52,154 bases of DNA, taken from JALSKU01 sp964556545. GTDB taxonomy: Bacteria > Campylobacterota > Campylobacteria > Campylobacterales > JALSKU01. Positions 8,015 through 17,213 of the stretch are shown here, piece by piece. The stretch spans positions 1-52,154 of the forward strand of contig CAZKWE010000030.1 in the NCBI GenBank assembly GCA_964556545.1, written 5' to 3'. Numbering within the stretch: position 1 is the first letter of the stretch; each line of letters starts with the position of its first letter. The notes under the pieces are model-generated. The model was given only the letters and a program-made list of their open reading frames with translations, was not told the DNA's origin and ran no database searches. The translations under genes were made by a program, and so were the position numbers.

Positions 8015-8916
8015 TAAAAAATCACCTTTTCTTTACAAAATGTCATATTAAAATCCTGACCTGTGGGATTGAAAACACAAAGTTTCAATCTTATTGTTGT
8101 TCCGATTTGTCTAAATTTAAATGTTGAGACATGCTCCATTAAAGTGGACTTGTCTCCATCGGTATATTTTTCTTTCATCCATGGTCGGTAATTGTAGTAA
8201 AATGTGAGATTTTGGTCATTTGTCGCACCTTCCGGAACTATTGCATATGCACTCCATACAAGTTGATAGTGTTCATAAATAGTACTACTGTTATTTTCAA
8301 CAAATTTTAATACATCATTACCATTTCTTTGTACTCTCATTATATAATTGTGTTTTATAGTTCCGTTCCAATCATTCCAACCGTATTGTTCTATGTCAAA
8401 TTGATTTGGAAGACCTGAAAAAATTATACCTGCCGAGCTATTATTATCCGAAAGATTCACATCTCCTCGTGATAAAACATTTATGATTTTTTCGCTATAT
8501 GACAAGTGACTACCGGGAGTTTCTACTTGGGTTTTGTTTGTTTTATTGCTTTCTAAATCTATAAAACCACTCCAGCCAGGACCGGAAGTATTGCCTTCAA
8601 ACCCTTCATTATCATAACCTATCCATTCAAGAATTTTATATGAGTTATCTGCCATAGGTAATGAAGTTATATTGGTATCATTTGGTGCCAATCTTGCAAT
8701 AGTGCTATTTTTTATCCTGAAAGAAAGAAATTTTGCTATTTGAGTAAGAGCAAGTTCTGTTTTTGTCTGTAGAGTATTGATGCTTTTTGAGTAAATATAT
8801 GATTCGTAAATCTTAGCTATTATACCGCTTCCGATAGCCGCCACAACACCAAGTACAACTATGACAAAAATTATTTCTACCATAGTAAAAGCATATCGTT
8901 TTTTTAAACTATTCAA
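8014..8916 (-). CDS. PilW/MshO-like pseudopilin
   Basis: A 300-residue protein with a class III prepilin signal, KKRYAFTMVEIIFVIVVLG, cleaved between A and F, with the expected Glu at +5. A long helix (to about residue 55) leads to a soluble domain of about 240 residues, longer than in major pilins and typical of PilW/MshO minor pilins. Near the C-terminus is a Cys pair (LCVFNPTGQDFNMTFC) that could form a disulfide loop. The start codon overlaps the upstream gene's stop by four bases, and the gene ends overlapping the next start. Confidence 0.78.
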   Translation of the reverse strand: MNSLKKRYAFTMVEIIFVIVVLGVVAAIGSGIIAKIYESYIYSKSINTLQTKTELALTQIAKFLSFRIKNSTIARLAPNDTNITSLPMADNSYKILEWIGYDNEGFEGNTSGPGWSGFIDLESNKTNKTQVETPGSHLSYSEKIINVLSRGDVNLSDNNSSAGIIFSGLPNQFDIEQYGWNDWNGTIKHNYIMRVQRNGNDVLKFVENNSSTIYEHYQLVWSAYAIVPEGATNDQNLTFYYNYRPWMKEKYTDGDKSTLMEHVSTFKFRQIGTTIRLKLCVFNPTGQDFNMTFCKEKVIF

Positions 8917-9596
8917 GGGAAAGTCCTGTAAAGAAGCTCATAACTTCCTATATTTGCCGAAAAAGCTCTCAATGTGGTTATAGTCTGATTGTTTGCTTTG
9001 TTTACAACTTTTACTTCAATCATTTTTATATTTGTTGTAGGAGTTGCAAGAGATGTATTTAAATCACCAAAATTTAAAGTTGGAGATGAAGAATAATTAG
9101 CATCATCAGATATATAAAAAACTTTTGTCGTTAAGTTTAAATCCATTAGATAGTCTCCGGTACCACCACCGTTTATAATTTCACTATTTCCGTTAAAATC
9201 ATCTATATCGTTATAGGCTGTCGTATTTGTATCCCCTGCTCTTCCTAAAGTAGCAGAAGCATAGGTTATATTTGCATCAAATTTTCTTCTATAATTGGTT
9301 TTAAAATTTCCTATTCTTCTTGTGTGATTATTGTCCGGATATCTATCTAACTCACTATCCCCATTTGTCACATCCAATATATGTTTTACATTAGTTTCAC
9401 TTACGAGTTTATCATCCCAAGGATATGTTAAAATATCACCTATCTTTGTCGAACCTGCAAGTACTGCTTCCTGGTTTAAGCTAAATTCATCAGATTTGCT
9501 TGCTTGTGATAACAACAAAGGTACACTCATCAAAGCAATTCCTATAACAACTATGGCAACTATTAGCTCTATAATAGTAAAGCCTTTTCTCACCAT
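8913..9596 (-). CDS. PilV/MshD-like pseudopilin
   Basis: A 227-residue prepilin-like protein beginning MVRKGFTIIELIVAIVVIGI. The leader is cleaved after G5, giving a mature F+1 and Glu+5, the classic signature for the prepilin peptidase. The following soluble part (about 45-227) is Asn/Thr-rich with no recognised motif. It most likely joins the pilus tip complex with the two downstream pseudopilins and presents the large upstream-encoded protein. Its start overlaps the stop of the 1260-residue gene by seven bases, so expression is coupled. Confidence 0.78.
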   Translation of the reverse strand: MVRKGFTIIELIVAIVVIGIALMSVPLLLSQASKSDEFSLNQEAVLAGSTKIGDILTYPWDDKLVSETNVKHILDVTNGDSELDRYPDNNHTRRIGNFKTNYRRKFDANITYASATLGRAGDTNTTAYNDIDDFNGNSEIINGGGTGDYLMDLNLTTKVFYISDDANYSSSPTLNFGDLNTSLATPTTNIKMIEVKVVNKANNQTITTLRAFSANIGSYELLYRTFP

Positions 9597-12500
9597 TCTA
9601 TCCTTTTTGAGCCTTTGGAGCTCATATTGACATCAACCGTTTTTCCTGTTGTACCTATTCCTGCCCAGCCCCCATCGCCTAAAAATTCCACAGAAAAATC
9701 ATTTGTTGTGGCATTTGCATCATAAGGGTTAAATATCAGCCAAGAAGATGCATTTATATCTATGCTTTCTTTGTATGGATAAACTCCGCCATTATATTTG
9801 AGAGTATCTGTTTCTACTCCGTTTGCAATCGTTGTAGATGGAGTTATCGGATCAATTTTGGATGTATTTATAAAATTATATATTTTTCCGTTATTTATAT
9901 TATTATGATTTTTATTGATATACCAATAAACACTATCCACACTCTCACCACCAAGATTTAAACTATTTAGATATGTTTTCGAACAATCCTTACAATACAC
10001 TTCATAATATATTTTTACATCTATTTTATTTCCTTTGACACTATAATCGGGAGAATGAACTCTTCCGTATAAAAAGCTTTTGCTTGAACTACCCGATAGA
10101 GATATGAATTTTTTGGGAGAGCCGGGATTTGTCATCCAAGAAGTTGAAGTATTCGCATCTTTAACGATAATGTTTACAGGATTGATAGCTTTGGATATAT
10201 TTCTATCTATATTGAAATAAACCTTTGCTTCTCCTATGCCGTTTTCAAATTTGAACGGAGATATCCACTCTTTTATATGATTATCTCCTTTGATAAGTGA
10301 AAGATTTTTGTTTGGAGTATATATCGGATTTGAACTATTGTCTTCCGAATATAGACTTATATTGACAGCTTTCGTGCTATTTAAATCGGCATCAAGAAAT
10401 AGATCGAATGTAGTATTGAGTTTCAATCCGTTTACCTTCGGACAATTTGTTTCGCTAACATCTGGAAAACAAGTTTTCGTAAAGTTTTTGGTAACTAAAC
10501 CATCTTTATTTTTTGCAACAATAGTATATTTTATAAAAGCTGCCATATTGGGAGTTGTAAAAGTCGAATTGGATCCGTTTATATCGTTTATATATATCCG
10601 GTTTTGTCCCGTTGTTGTTGAGTATTGAGATGTGGTTTCAAACTTGTATGGTACAAAAAGCATTAAGACTTTTTTAGAGATATCGGACTCGTCAAAAGTG
10701 ATAGTTGACGGTTTTATGTATCTTTGTAAATTATTCGTATCATCCATATCTACTTTTGCCCACTCATGCCCTGGTTTTTCGGAGATATTAAGATCTAAAA
10801 CACCCGTTTCGCTAAATTTTAAACTTGCATTAACCTCTCCGTTAGTAAATGATGATGCTGAATTGGTTACTAAAAAGTTACCCGCATGGGGACAAATAGC
10901 GACATCTGTTTTTCCGGTATCTAATCGCATCTGAGATAATTCCGAAGATGAAGGTGTATAGAAGTTTGATGCTATATTTAATGTTGATAAAGAAGCATTA
11001 TATCCGTTTACCGACTTCACGCTATCAAGATTTGCACCGGAAGTGTTGTCATCATAATATGTTTTATCGGTCGCTTTTATAGTTACATTGAAATCCTCAC
11101 CGGCTCTTTTGTATTGATTTGCACTAAAAGCTCTAAAACCGTAGGGTCTGATCGCAAAAGCATCGCTATTTTTAAAATATCTAAAACATGGAGAGGAGTT
11201 TGTTGTTTGATCATTTGAAGTACAGTCACTACTACATTTGGAGGTCGGATACAAAAGATATTTAGCTCCATCATAATCCGCACAAGTTTTAAAAAACATA
11301 TTTACATTTCTATGTACTTTGCGAGCAAGTGTAAGTGCTGTTGTGGGGGTATCCTTAAAAGTAAAAGTAAAAGTATGTGTTGCCTGAGAAGAAGCATTAA
11401 AATCACTCCATCCTCCTCCAAGATACGATGACAAATCATTATCATATAGTCTAAAATATGTATCAACTCCATCTTTGGTTTCCACAGCGTTATTTGCGGA
11501 ATTGATAGAGGCTATCGTAAGATTGAAATCTTGATTTACAATTTTCGTGGAGATATTTCTATCGTTTATACCTCTTGTGCTTTTATAATCATCCCAAGCA
11601 TCAAAAGGCCCGGTTTGATAATCTGTACTTCCACCACTTGCACATTTTTCACATTTTCCAATCACAACATTGTAATGTCTTCCTTTGCTATCATTATAAT
11701 GAGCTACATAAGCTAAAGATTCTAGCCATTTACACAGATCAAAACCAAATAGCGTATATGTGTATAATTCTTGATAATTAGAACTGCTTGTTGGTCCATA
11801 GGTACCGTTTGAATCACCAAGATTATAAGTTGTAACTTTACTTCCATATAAAGATACATCCATACCCATCGCACCCACATGTAAACCGCCGTTTGAATTG
11901 TCTGCATCTCTAACTTTATTTCCGTCTTGGTCATGAACTTCATTTGTATTAAAAGCACTAAAAGAAAATATGGATTTTTTATGAGCTTCTTCCACGCTTG
12001 TATTTTGCAAAGTTTCAGAAGTTTGTATAGGCACTTCGATAGTTTTATTTATACCTATAGAAAAACCGGGGCACGAACCCATACCAAATGACATTCCTCC
12101 CACTTTTATATCACTATAACACATTTGGCATTTTCCATAACCCAAGTCGGATGCATCACCTTCTCGGATAAAGTCCGGATTATTGCCATTTATGGTTATT
12201 TTGCCCTCTGCTGTGACACCACCGTATATTTTCCAATTATTTGAATTATTATTTAGAGTAACACTCCCCTTAACATAGATATATGCTCTCCACATTGTAA
12301 TACCGCCGCCATTGCCTATGCTATCGAAATTTCCACCTACATAAACAAAAAGATTTTTTTGATCGCCACTGCTGTTGAAACTCAAATTATTCATATTTGC
12401 TGATAAATCATTTTTGATAAAAATTCTAACCGGTCCGCCATTTGGCAAAATCAGTTTGGAGCCATTTTTAGTAAATGACAAAGAGTTAAAAAAGTAATCC

Positions 12501-13372
12501 CCCGGATTTAGGCTCAATTCATTGTTGTTGCCATTTAAGTTTATATCTCCAAGAACCATTACAGGTGTGTCGTTTGGTCCGTAAGTATGAGAAGGCTCTA
12601 ATGTTATATTAAAATTACCGCTAAAATCCCCATACTCCAAATCTGTTAAAGGATTATTCGGAATGCCTTCATTAGTTCCAAGCTTACTGCTTTGATAAAC
12701 TATATAATCAAGTTTATTTAAAGGCGGGTCAACCCTTTGACATGAATTTCCTCCGTCACACCCGTTGGGATTACACTTGATATCACCGCTTAGGTTACCA
12801 TTCGGATAGGATATACTTGCAGTATTGCAAGCCTGAACATGATTTCCGTTTGATTCTATGGAATCGTATGAAGTTAAAACACTATCAAAAATACCACAAG
12901 CATACTCGTTGCTATATATAGGGGTTCCGTCATCAGATATGTAGTAAATTTTTATCGTATAATTTGTTGAATCGGTATTGTTTGTATATACTCTTAGATT
13001 AAAATCTGTAGCACTTGTAAAAGTTTTTGTAATCTTCACACTTCCGTTAGAAGCACTCGGACAACTACTATCATTATAAGAGATCAAAACAGAACCATCA
13101 CTTGGAGAAGTAATCTCTATAACTACGGTTCCGGCCTCTGTCGCATTAATATAGTAAGTGTCATTAGAGCTACCCCATAACCCACCTTTAACCGAACTAT
13201 TGTTTATATATGGTGTTGAACTATTTACTTCACCACTATATGTGCTGTTACTGAATAATCCACCACATTCGTCACTTGCTGTTAAACTAACAGAAAACAC
13301 TAAAAATAAGGATAAAATAGCTAGTTTAAAAAAGGACAGACTACCTTTTTTCTCATTTAGTTTGGTACTCAT
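9590..13372 (-). CDS. Large MshQ-like secreted protein, probable pilus-tip adhesin
   Basis: A 1260-residue protein with an N-terminal signal (LAILSLFLVFSVSLTASDEC). A PPC-like beta-sandwich seems to follow (about 35-150), then a region of repeated short strands with NLFVYVGGNFDSIGNGGG and YIYVKGSVTLNNNSN (about 250-420), resembling the polymer-forming domain found with MshQ proteins. The C-terminal half (about 640-1255, with KSFLYGRVHSPDYSV near the end) matches the DUF6701 layout of MshQ. Paired cysteines recur (CQMC, CEKC, CKDC). Together with three pseudopilins immediately downstream, this points to a type IV pilus tip adhesin like PilY1 or MshQ. Domain limits are by eye. Confidence 0.72.
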   Translation of the reverse strand: MSTKLNEKKGSLSFFKLAILSLFLVFSVSLTASDECGGLFSNSTYSGEVNSSTPYINNSSVKGGLWGSSNDTYYINATEAGTVVIEITSPSDGSVLISYNDSSCPSASNGSVKITKTFTSATDFNLRVYTNNTDSTNYTIKIYYISDDGTPIYSNEYACGIFDSVLTSYDSIESNGNHVQACNTASISYPNGNLSGDIKCNPNGCDGGNSCQRVDPPLNKLDYIVYQSSKLGTNEGIPNNPLTDLEYGDFSGNFNITLEPSHTYGPNDTPVMVLGDINLNGNNNELSLNPGDYFFNSLSFTKNGSKLILPNGGPVRIFIKNDLSANMNNLSFNSSGDQKNLFVYVGGNFDSIGNGGGITMWRAYIYVKGSVTLNNNSNNWKIYGGVTAEGKITINGNNPDFIREGDASDLGYGKCQMCYSDIKVGGMSFGMGSCPGFSIGINKTIEVPIQTSETLQNTSVEEAHKKSIFSFSAFNTNEVHDQDGNKVRDADNSNGGLHVGAMGMDVSLYGSKVTTYNLGDSNGTYGPTSSSNYQELYTYTLFGFDLCKWLESLAYVAHYNDSKGRHYNVVIGKCEKCASGGSTDYQTGPFDAWDDYKSTRGINDRNISTKIVNQDFNLTIASINSANNAVETKDGVDTYFRLYDNDLSSYLGGGWSDFNASSQATHTFTFTFKDTPTTALTLARKVHRNVNMFFKTCADYDGAKYLLYPTSKCSSDCTSNDQTTNSSPCFRYFKNSDAFAIRPYGFRAFSANQYKRAGEDFNVTIKATDKTYYDDNTSGANLDSVKSVNGYNASLSTLNIASNFYTPSSSELSQMRLDTGKTDVAICPHAGNFLVTNSASSFTNGEVNASLKFSETGVLDLNISEKPGHEWAKVDMDDTNNLQRYIKPSTITFDESDISKKVLMLFVPYKFETTSQYSTTTGQNRIYINDINGSNSTFTTPNMAAFIKYTIVAKNKDGLVTKNFTKTCFPDVSETNCPKVNGLKLNTTFDLFLDADLNSTKAVNISLYSEDNSSNPIYTPNKNLSLIKGDNHIKEWISPFKFENGIGEAKVYFNIDRNISKAINPVNIIVKDANTSTSWMTNPGSPKKFISLSGSSSKSFLYGRVHSPDYSVKGNKIDVKIYYEVYCKDCSKTYLNSLNLGGESVDSVYWYINKNHNNINNGKIYNFINTSKIDPITPSTTIANGVETDTLKYNGGVYPYKESIDINASSWLIFNPYDANATTNDFSVEFLGDGGWAGIGTTGKTVDVNMSSKGSKRIEW

Positions 13373-13445
13373 ATTTCGATCCTCTTCTTTTGAGATAGTC
13401 CGGATCGTTGCTTTTTATTTTTGTTTTTCTTTTGAAGGTATCCAT
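13353..13445 (-). CDS. 30-residue basic peptide at the head of the pilus-tip operon
   Basis: A short frame starts at ATG 13445-13443 behind a near-perfect AAGGAG six bases away and ends 20 bases inside the start of the 1260-residue gene. It begins MDTFKRKTKIKSNDPDYLKR and is very rich in Lys, Arg and Tyr. An in-frame ATG at 13466 would add seven residues, but the ribosome site favours 13445. It resembles no family I know. It could be a leader frame that couples or limits translation of the large adhesin, or a real small protein. Confidence 0.45.
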   Translation of the reverse strand: MDTFKRKTKIKSNDPDYLKRRGSKYEYQTK

Positions 13446-13622
13446 GCAACTCTCCTTTTGAGGCATAAAAAATTACTCTCTTCAATTTTGATAGGTAAAT
13501 TGTAGGTATTGTATTTTAAGAACTTTTTACAGCATAAATCTATAAAAAGATAAAATATTTGCTACCCAACCACCCACCTTTTTGTAGCTAACACTACATT
13601 TTATAATTATTAGTATTAATTT
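13446..13622 (-). promoter_or_regulatory. Leader and promoter region of the pilus-tip operon
   Basis: This AT-rich gap contains one strikingly C-rich patch. On the minus strand 13578-13565 reads as four closely spaced G-runs (GG-GGG-GG-GGG). The same patch contains GG-N10-GC (GG at 13574-13573, GC at 13562-13561), the spacing of a sigma-54 promoter. GCTAC/GTAGC arms (13561-13565, 13584-13588) bracket it. A sigma-70-like TAAAAT (13518-13513) is also possible. None is proven; only the unusual base composition is certain. Confidence 0.3.
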
Positions 13623-14018
13623 TTACTTAAGTGTATTTCTAACATAGTTTGATAATGATTCCACTATATGAAAATCCGGATACTTGATGCTATCCAATAT
13701 GATTTGCCCCATGGTTTTATTGTCACGGTTGAAAATCAAAGGTGCCAAAAAATTGATTGCCGAATTTTCTACAGGATCTTGTATAATCATAATATTGTAA
13801 ACAAGAAGTTTTGAATCAGTTTTTATCTTGAGAGCTTTTTGAAAATCAACCGGTATATCAAAAGAGTATGTTCTTAAAGCATAGGGATCTATCAATGTAA
13901 AAACGATACCGCTTGCATCACAGTCTTCAAGCTTCATAAAAATATCATCAATTTTTGTTAATTTCATCTTTTTTATACTGTCAAATCCCAGTAACGGACT
14001 TTTAACTTCATATATCAT
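13623..14018 (-). CDS. fliW: Flagellar assembly factor FliW
   Basis: A 131-residue protein. It shows the FliW pattern: an N-terminal LLGFDSI, the central FTLIDPYALRTYSFDIP, and VYNIMIIQDPVENSAINFLAPLIFN near the C-terminus. FliW binds flagellin and sequesters CsrA, so that flagellin translation is matched to export; in Campylobacter this is a main flagellar checkpoint. It is a monocistronic gene divergent from bamD. It implies the host is flagellated, even though no structural flagellar gene is in the window. Confidence 0.92.
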   Translation of the reverse strand: MIYEVKSPLLGFDSIKKMKLTKIDDIFMKLEDCDASGIVFTLIDPYALRTYSFDIPVDFQKALKIKTDSKLLVYNIMIIQDPVENSAINFLAPLIFNRDNKTMGQIILDSIKYPDFHIVESLSNYVRNTLK

Positions 14019-14083
14019 TGAAAACCTTTATATATTTTTTTACTATATCGGCTGTTTTAATCTTTTGATAACAAATAAAAGGG

Positions 14084-14114
14084 TAAAATAATATTAAAGG
14101 TATATACCTTTAAT
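14084..14114 (+). promoter_or_regulatory. bamD-lon promoter with 22-bp palindrome at the start site
   Basis: A TAAAAT -10-like hexamer (14084-14089) is followed by the perfect palindrome ATTAAAGGTAT-ATACCTTTAAT (93-114 of this block, i.e. 14093-14114). Transcription would start within the palindrome, the position of a repressor operator. A GGAGA ribosome site and the bamD ATG (14133) follow. As lon is a stress-controlled gene, a heat-shock or envelope regulator is plausible, but the sequence does not match CIRCE or HAIR. Confidence 0.5.
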
Positions 14115-14132
14115 TAATATGCTGGAGAAAGT

Positions 14133-14774
14133 ATGAAATATATAGCTACATTTTTTATTGCTGTTTTTTTATTGTTAATGAGCGGGTGTTCTACTAAAAA
14201 AGAGGAAATTTATAACAAACCCGCAATATTTTGGTATCAGGGTATAATGAAATACATAAAAACAGGTGATTTGGATAAAGCTGATGATTATTATACCTCG
14301 CTTTCATCAGAGCATATACGCTCACCGCTTTTAAAAGAGAGTATGCTTATATTGGCAAATGCTCATATGAAAGAAGAAGAGTATATTTTGGCAAATTTCT
14401 ATCTTGATGAATTTATAAAAAGATTTGGTAACAGCAGTTCTATAAAATATGCAAAATTTTTAAAGATAAAGACAAATTTTTATGCATTTGCTTATCCTAA
14501 AAGAGATCAGGTTTTACTTAATGATACTATCAAAAAATCATATGACTATATAAAAGAGTATCCGAATTCAAGATACATACCTTTGGTTCAGACAATGCTC
14601 ACCAAGCTCTCTTTGGCACAAAAAAGTATGGATTTGCAGATTATATCTTTATATAAAAGAACAGATAAACCCAAAGCTGCCAAAATATATGAAATTAGAC
14701 TGAAAAAAGCATGGTATAAAGATGTAAAATTTATAGCTCCTGATACCGCATGGTACAGAGAAATTTTTGAATAA
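14133..14774 (+). CDS. bamD: Outer-membrane assembly lipoprotein BamD
   Basis: A 213-residue lipoprotein with lipobox LMSGC, lipidated Cys19 after cleavage. The mature part is a series of TPR-like helical pairs (YNKPAIFWYQGIMKYIKTGDLDKADDYY, KYAKFLKIKTNFYAFAYPKRDQ, about 30-200), as in BamD/ComL, the essential partner of BamA for folding outer-membrane beta-barrels. Length is slightly short of the enteric protein but normal here. The lon gene starts 22 bp downstream, so the pair is probably one transcript. Confidence 0.88.
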   Translation: MKYIATFFIAVFLLLMSGCSTKKEEIYNKPAIFWYQGIMKYIKTGDLDKADDYYTSLSSEHIRSPLLKESMLILANAHMKEEEYILANFYLDEFIKRFGNSSSIKYAKFLKIKTNFYAFAYPKRDQVLLNDTIKKSYDYIKEYPNSRYIPLVQTMLTKLSLAQKSMDLQIISLYKRTDKPKAAKIYEIRLKKAWYKDVKFIAPDTAWYREIFE

Positions 14775-14795
14775 TATAAAATATAGGGGGTTAAA

Positions 14796-17213
14796 ATGCA
14801 ACTGAGTGATTACAATAATTTTCCGACAGATTTACCTGTTGTTATAGAAGATGAACAGTTTTTATATCCTTTTATGATATCTCCTATCTTTTTAAGCGAT
14901 CAGGAAAATATCAATTCTATAAATAAAGCTTTGGAAGATAACTCATTGATACTTGTAGCTTCAACAAAACTTGGACGAGAGGGTGAAAGAAGTTTTGAGA
15001 GTATTTATGATGTAGGAGTTGTGGGATCCATAATGAGAAAAGTTATGCTTCCTGACGGTAGAGTGAAGATACTTTTTCAGGGAATGGCAAAAGGTAAAAT
15101 TATAAAAGAAGTTTCTCAAAATCCTTTGGTGGCAACTGTTGCAGTAATGGAGCCCACAAATATAGAAGATATCAAAAAAGAGGCTTTACTTTCAGTACTT
15201 ATGGAAAAATTAAAAGTTCTCTCTTCAGTCAATCCTTATCTTCCGCCCGATTTTTTAAGAACTATAGAAGACAATAGTGATATAGATAGGGTTGCGGATC
15301 TTGTTTCAAGCACTATCAGACTAAAAAAAGAGCAGGCTTACAAACTTTTTGTAGAGCAGGATGTAGAAAAAAGATTAATGCAGCTTATAGATTTTTTGGT
15401 AGAGGAGATTGAGGCAAGCAAACTTCAACGGGAGATAAAAAGCAAAGCACATTCTCGAATAGACAAAGTAAACAAAGAGTACTTTTTAAAAGAGCAGTTA
15501 AAGCAGATACAAAAGGAGCTGGGTGCGGACACCCAAAGAGATGAAGAGATAGAAGAATACAGAAAAAAGCTTGAACTTAAAAAAGCTTATATGAGTGAAG
15601 ATGCATATAGAGAGATAAAAAAACAGATAGACAGGCTCTCAAGAATGCATCCTGATTCTGCTGATGCAAATGTAATACAAGGATATCTTGACTGGGTTTT
15701 GGAAATACCCTATGGTGTTTACTCTAAAGAAAAACTTGATATCGTAAAAGTCAGAAATCAGCTTGACAAAGATCATTTCTCTCTTGAAAAACCAAAAGAT
15801 AGAATAGAAGAGTATTTTGCCGTAAAAGAGCTTTTGGAGCTTAGAGGAGCAAAAAATCAGGAAAACAAAGGTGCTATTATATGTTTTGTAGGACCTCCCG
15901 GAGTTGGTAAAACTTCTTTGGCAAATTCTATTGCAACTGCTCTAAAAAGGCATCTTATCAGAATTGCACTTGGTGGACTTGAAGATGTTAATGAGTTAAG
16001 AGGTCACAGAAGAACTTATATCGGTGCTATGCCCGGACGGATAATACAGGGCCTTATAGAAGCAAAACAGATGGATCCCGTTATTGTGCTTGATGAGATA
16101 GATAAAGTTGCAAGAAGTCACAGAGGAGATCCTACAAGTGTTCTTCTTGAGATACTTGACCCGGAACAAAACAATAAATTTAGAGATTATTACACAAACT
16201 TCAATATAGATTTAAGCAAAGTTGTATTTATTGCAACTGCCAATGATGTGGGCTATATTCCGGCAGCTTTGAGAGACAGAATGGAATTTATAAGGTTGAG
16301 TTCATATACTCCTCAAGAAAAATTTCAAATTGCAAAAAAGTATCTTATTCCTCAAGAGTTGAAAAAGCATGGTTTAAAAGCATATGAAGTAAGTTTTACC
16401 AAAGCGGCATTGGAAAAAATTATATCAAATTTTACCAGAGAGGCAGGAGTTAGAAATCTTAGAAGAAAAATAGCCCAAATATTAAGAAAAATAGCCAAAA
16501 AACTTTTATTGGATCCAAGTATCAAAAAAGTTTCCATAACTGTAAAAAATATTAATGAATATCTTGAAAAAGAAGTTTTTGAGATAGAAGAGACAGACAA
16601 AAAAGATGTGGTCGGAGTAGTAAACGGTTTGGCATGGACTGCTGTAGGCGGAGATGTTCTCAAGATAGAAGCTATAAAAATAAAAGGGAAAGGCACATTG
16701 CAATTAACCGGGTCTTTGGGTGATGTTATGAAAGAATCAGCCAAGATAGCTTTTAGTGTGGTAAAAGTTTTGATAGATAATCAAAAACTAAAAATACCTC
16801 AAAATATTATACCGTTAAATGAAAAAGAGAAAGAAGAAAATAAAAAACTTTCCGACAGTGAAGTATATAGAAGATACGACTTGCATCTTCATGTTCCCGA
16901 AGGTGCAACACCAAAAGACGGTCCAAGTGCCGGTATAACTATGGCTACTGCTATAGCATCCATACTTTCGGATAAAAAAGTAAAAGCTGATGTTGCAATG
17001 ACCGGAGAGCTTACTCTAACAGGTAAAGTTTTGCCTATAGGCGGACTTAAAGAGAAAATGATAGCAGCATATAAAGCCAAAATGAAAAAAGTTATAATTT
17101 GTAAAAAGAATTATGAGAAAGATTTGGACGATATACCTGATGAGGTAAAAGAGAATATTAAAATAGTGCCGGTTACAAATATAGAAGAGGTTTTAAAAGA
17201 AGTTTTGATATAA
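14796..17213 (+). CDS. lon: ATP-dependent protease Lon
   Basis: An 805-residue AAA+ serine-lysine protease for misfolded and regulatory proteins. The N-terminal substrate domain spans about 1-210, a long coiled region follows (about 210-270), Walker A GPPGVGKT is at 366-373, Walker B VIVLDEIDK follows, and the proteolytic dyad is Ser711 (KDGPSAG) and Lys754 (GGLKEK). All catalytic parts are present. A strong GGGGG ribosome site precedes the start. It is followed by the first copy of the repeated element and then a terminator. Confidence 0.97.
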   Translation: MQLSDYNNFPTDLPVVIEDEQFLYPFMISPIFLSDQENINSINKALEDNSLILVASTKLGREGERSFESIYDVGVVGSIMRKVMLPDGRVKILFQGMAKGKIIKEVSQNPLVATVAVMEPTNIEDIKKEALLSVLMEKLKVLSSVNPYLPPDFLRTIEDNSDIDRVADLVSSTIRLKKEQAYKLFVEQDVEKRLMQLIDFLVEEIEASKLQREIKSKAHSRIDKVNKEYFLKEQLKQIQKELGADTQRDEEIEEYRKKLELKKAYMSEDAYREIKKQIDRLSRMHPDSADANVIQGYLDWVLEIPYGVYSKEKLDIVKVRNQLDKDHFSLEKPKDRIEEYFAVKELLELRGAKNQENKGAIICFVGPPGVGKTSLANSIATALKRHLIRIALGGLEDVNELRGHRRTYIGAMPGRIIQGLIEAKQMDPVIVLDEIDKVARSHRGDPTSVLLEILDPEQNNKFRDYYTNFNIDLSKVVFIATANDVGYIPAALRDRMEFIRLSSYTPQEKFQIAKKYLIPQELKKHGLKAYEVSFTKAALEKIISNFTREAGVRNLRRKIAQILRKIAKKLLLDPSIKKVSITVKNINEYLEKEVFEIEETDKKDVVGVVNGLAWTAVGGDVLKIEAIKIKGKGTLQLTGSLGDVMKESAKIAFSVVKVLIDNQKLKIPQNIIPLNEKEKEENKKLSDSEVYRRYDLHLHVPEGATPKDGPSAGITMATAIASILSDKKVKADVAMTGELTLTGKVLPIGGLKEKMIAAYKAKMKKVIICKKNYEKDLDDIPDEVKENIKIVPVTNIEEVLKEVLI

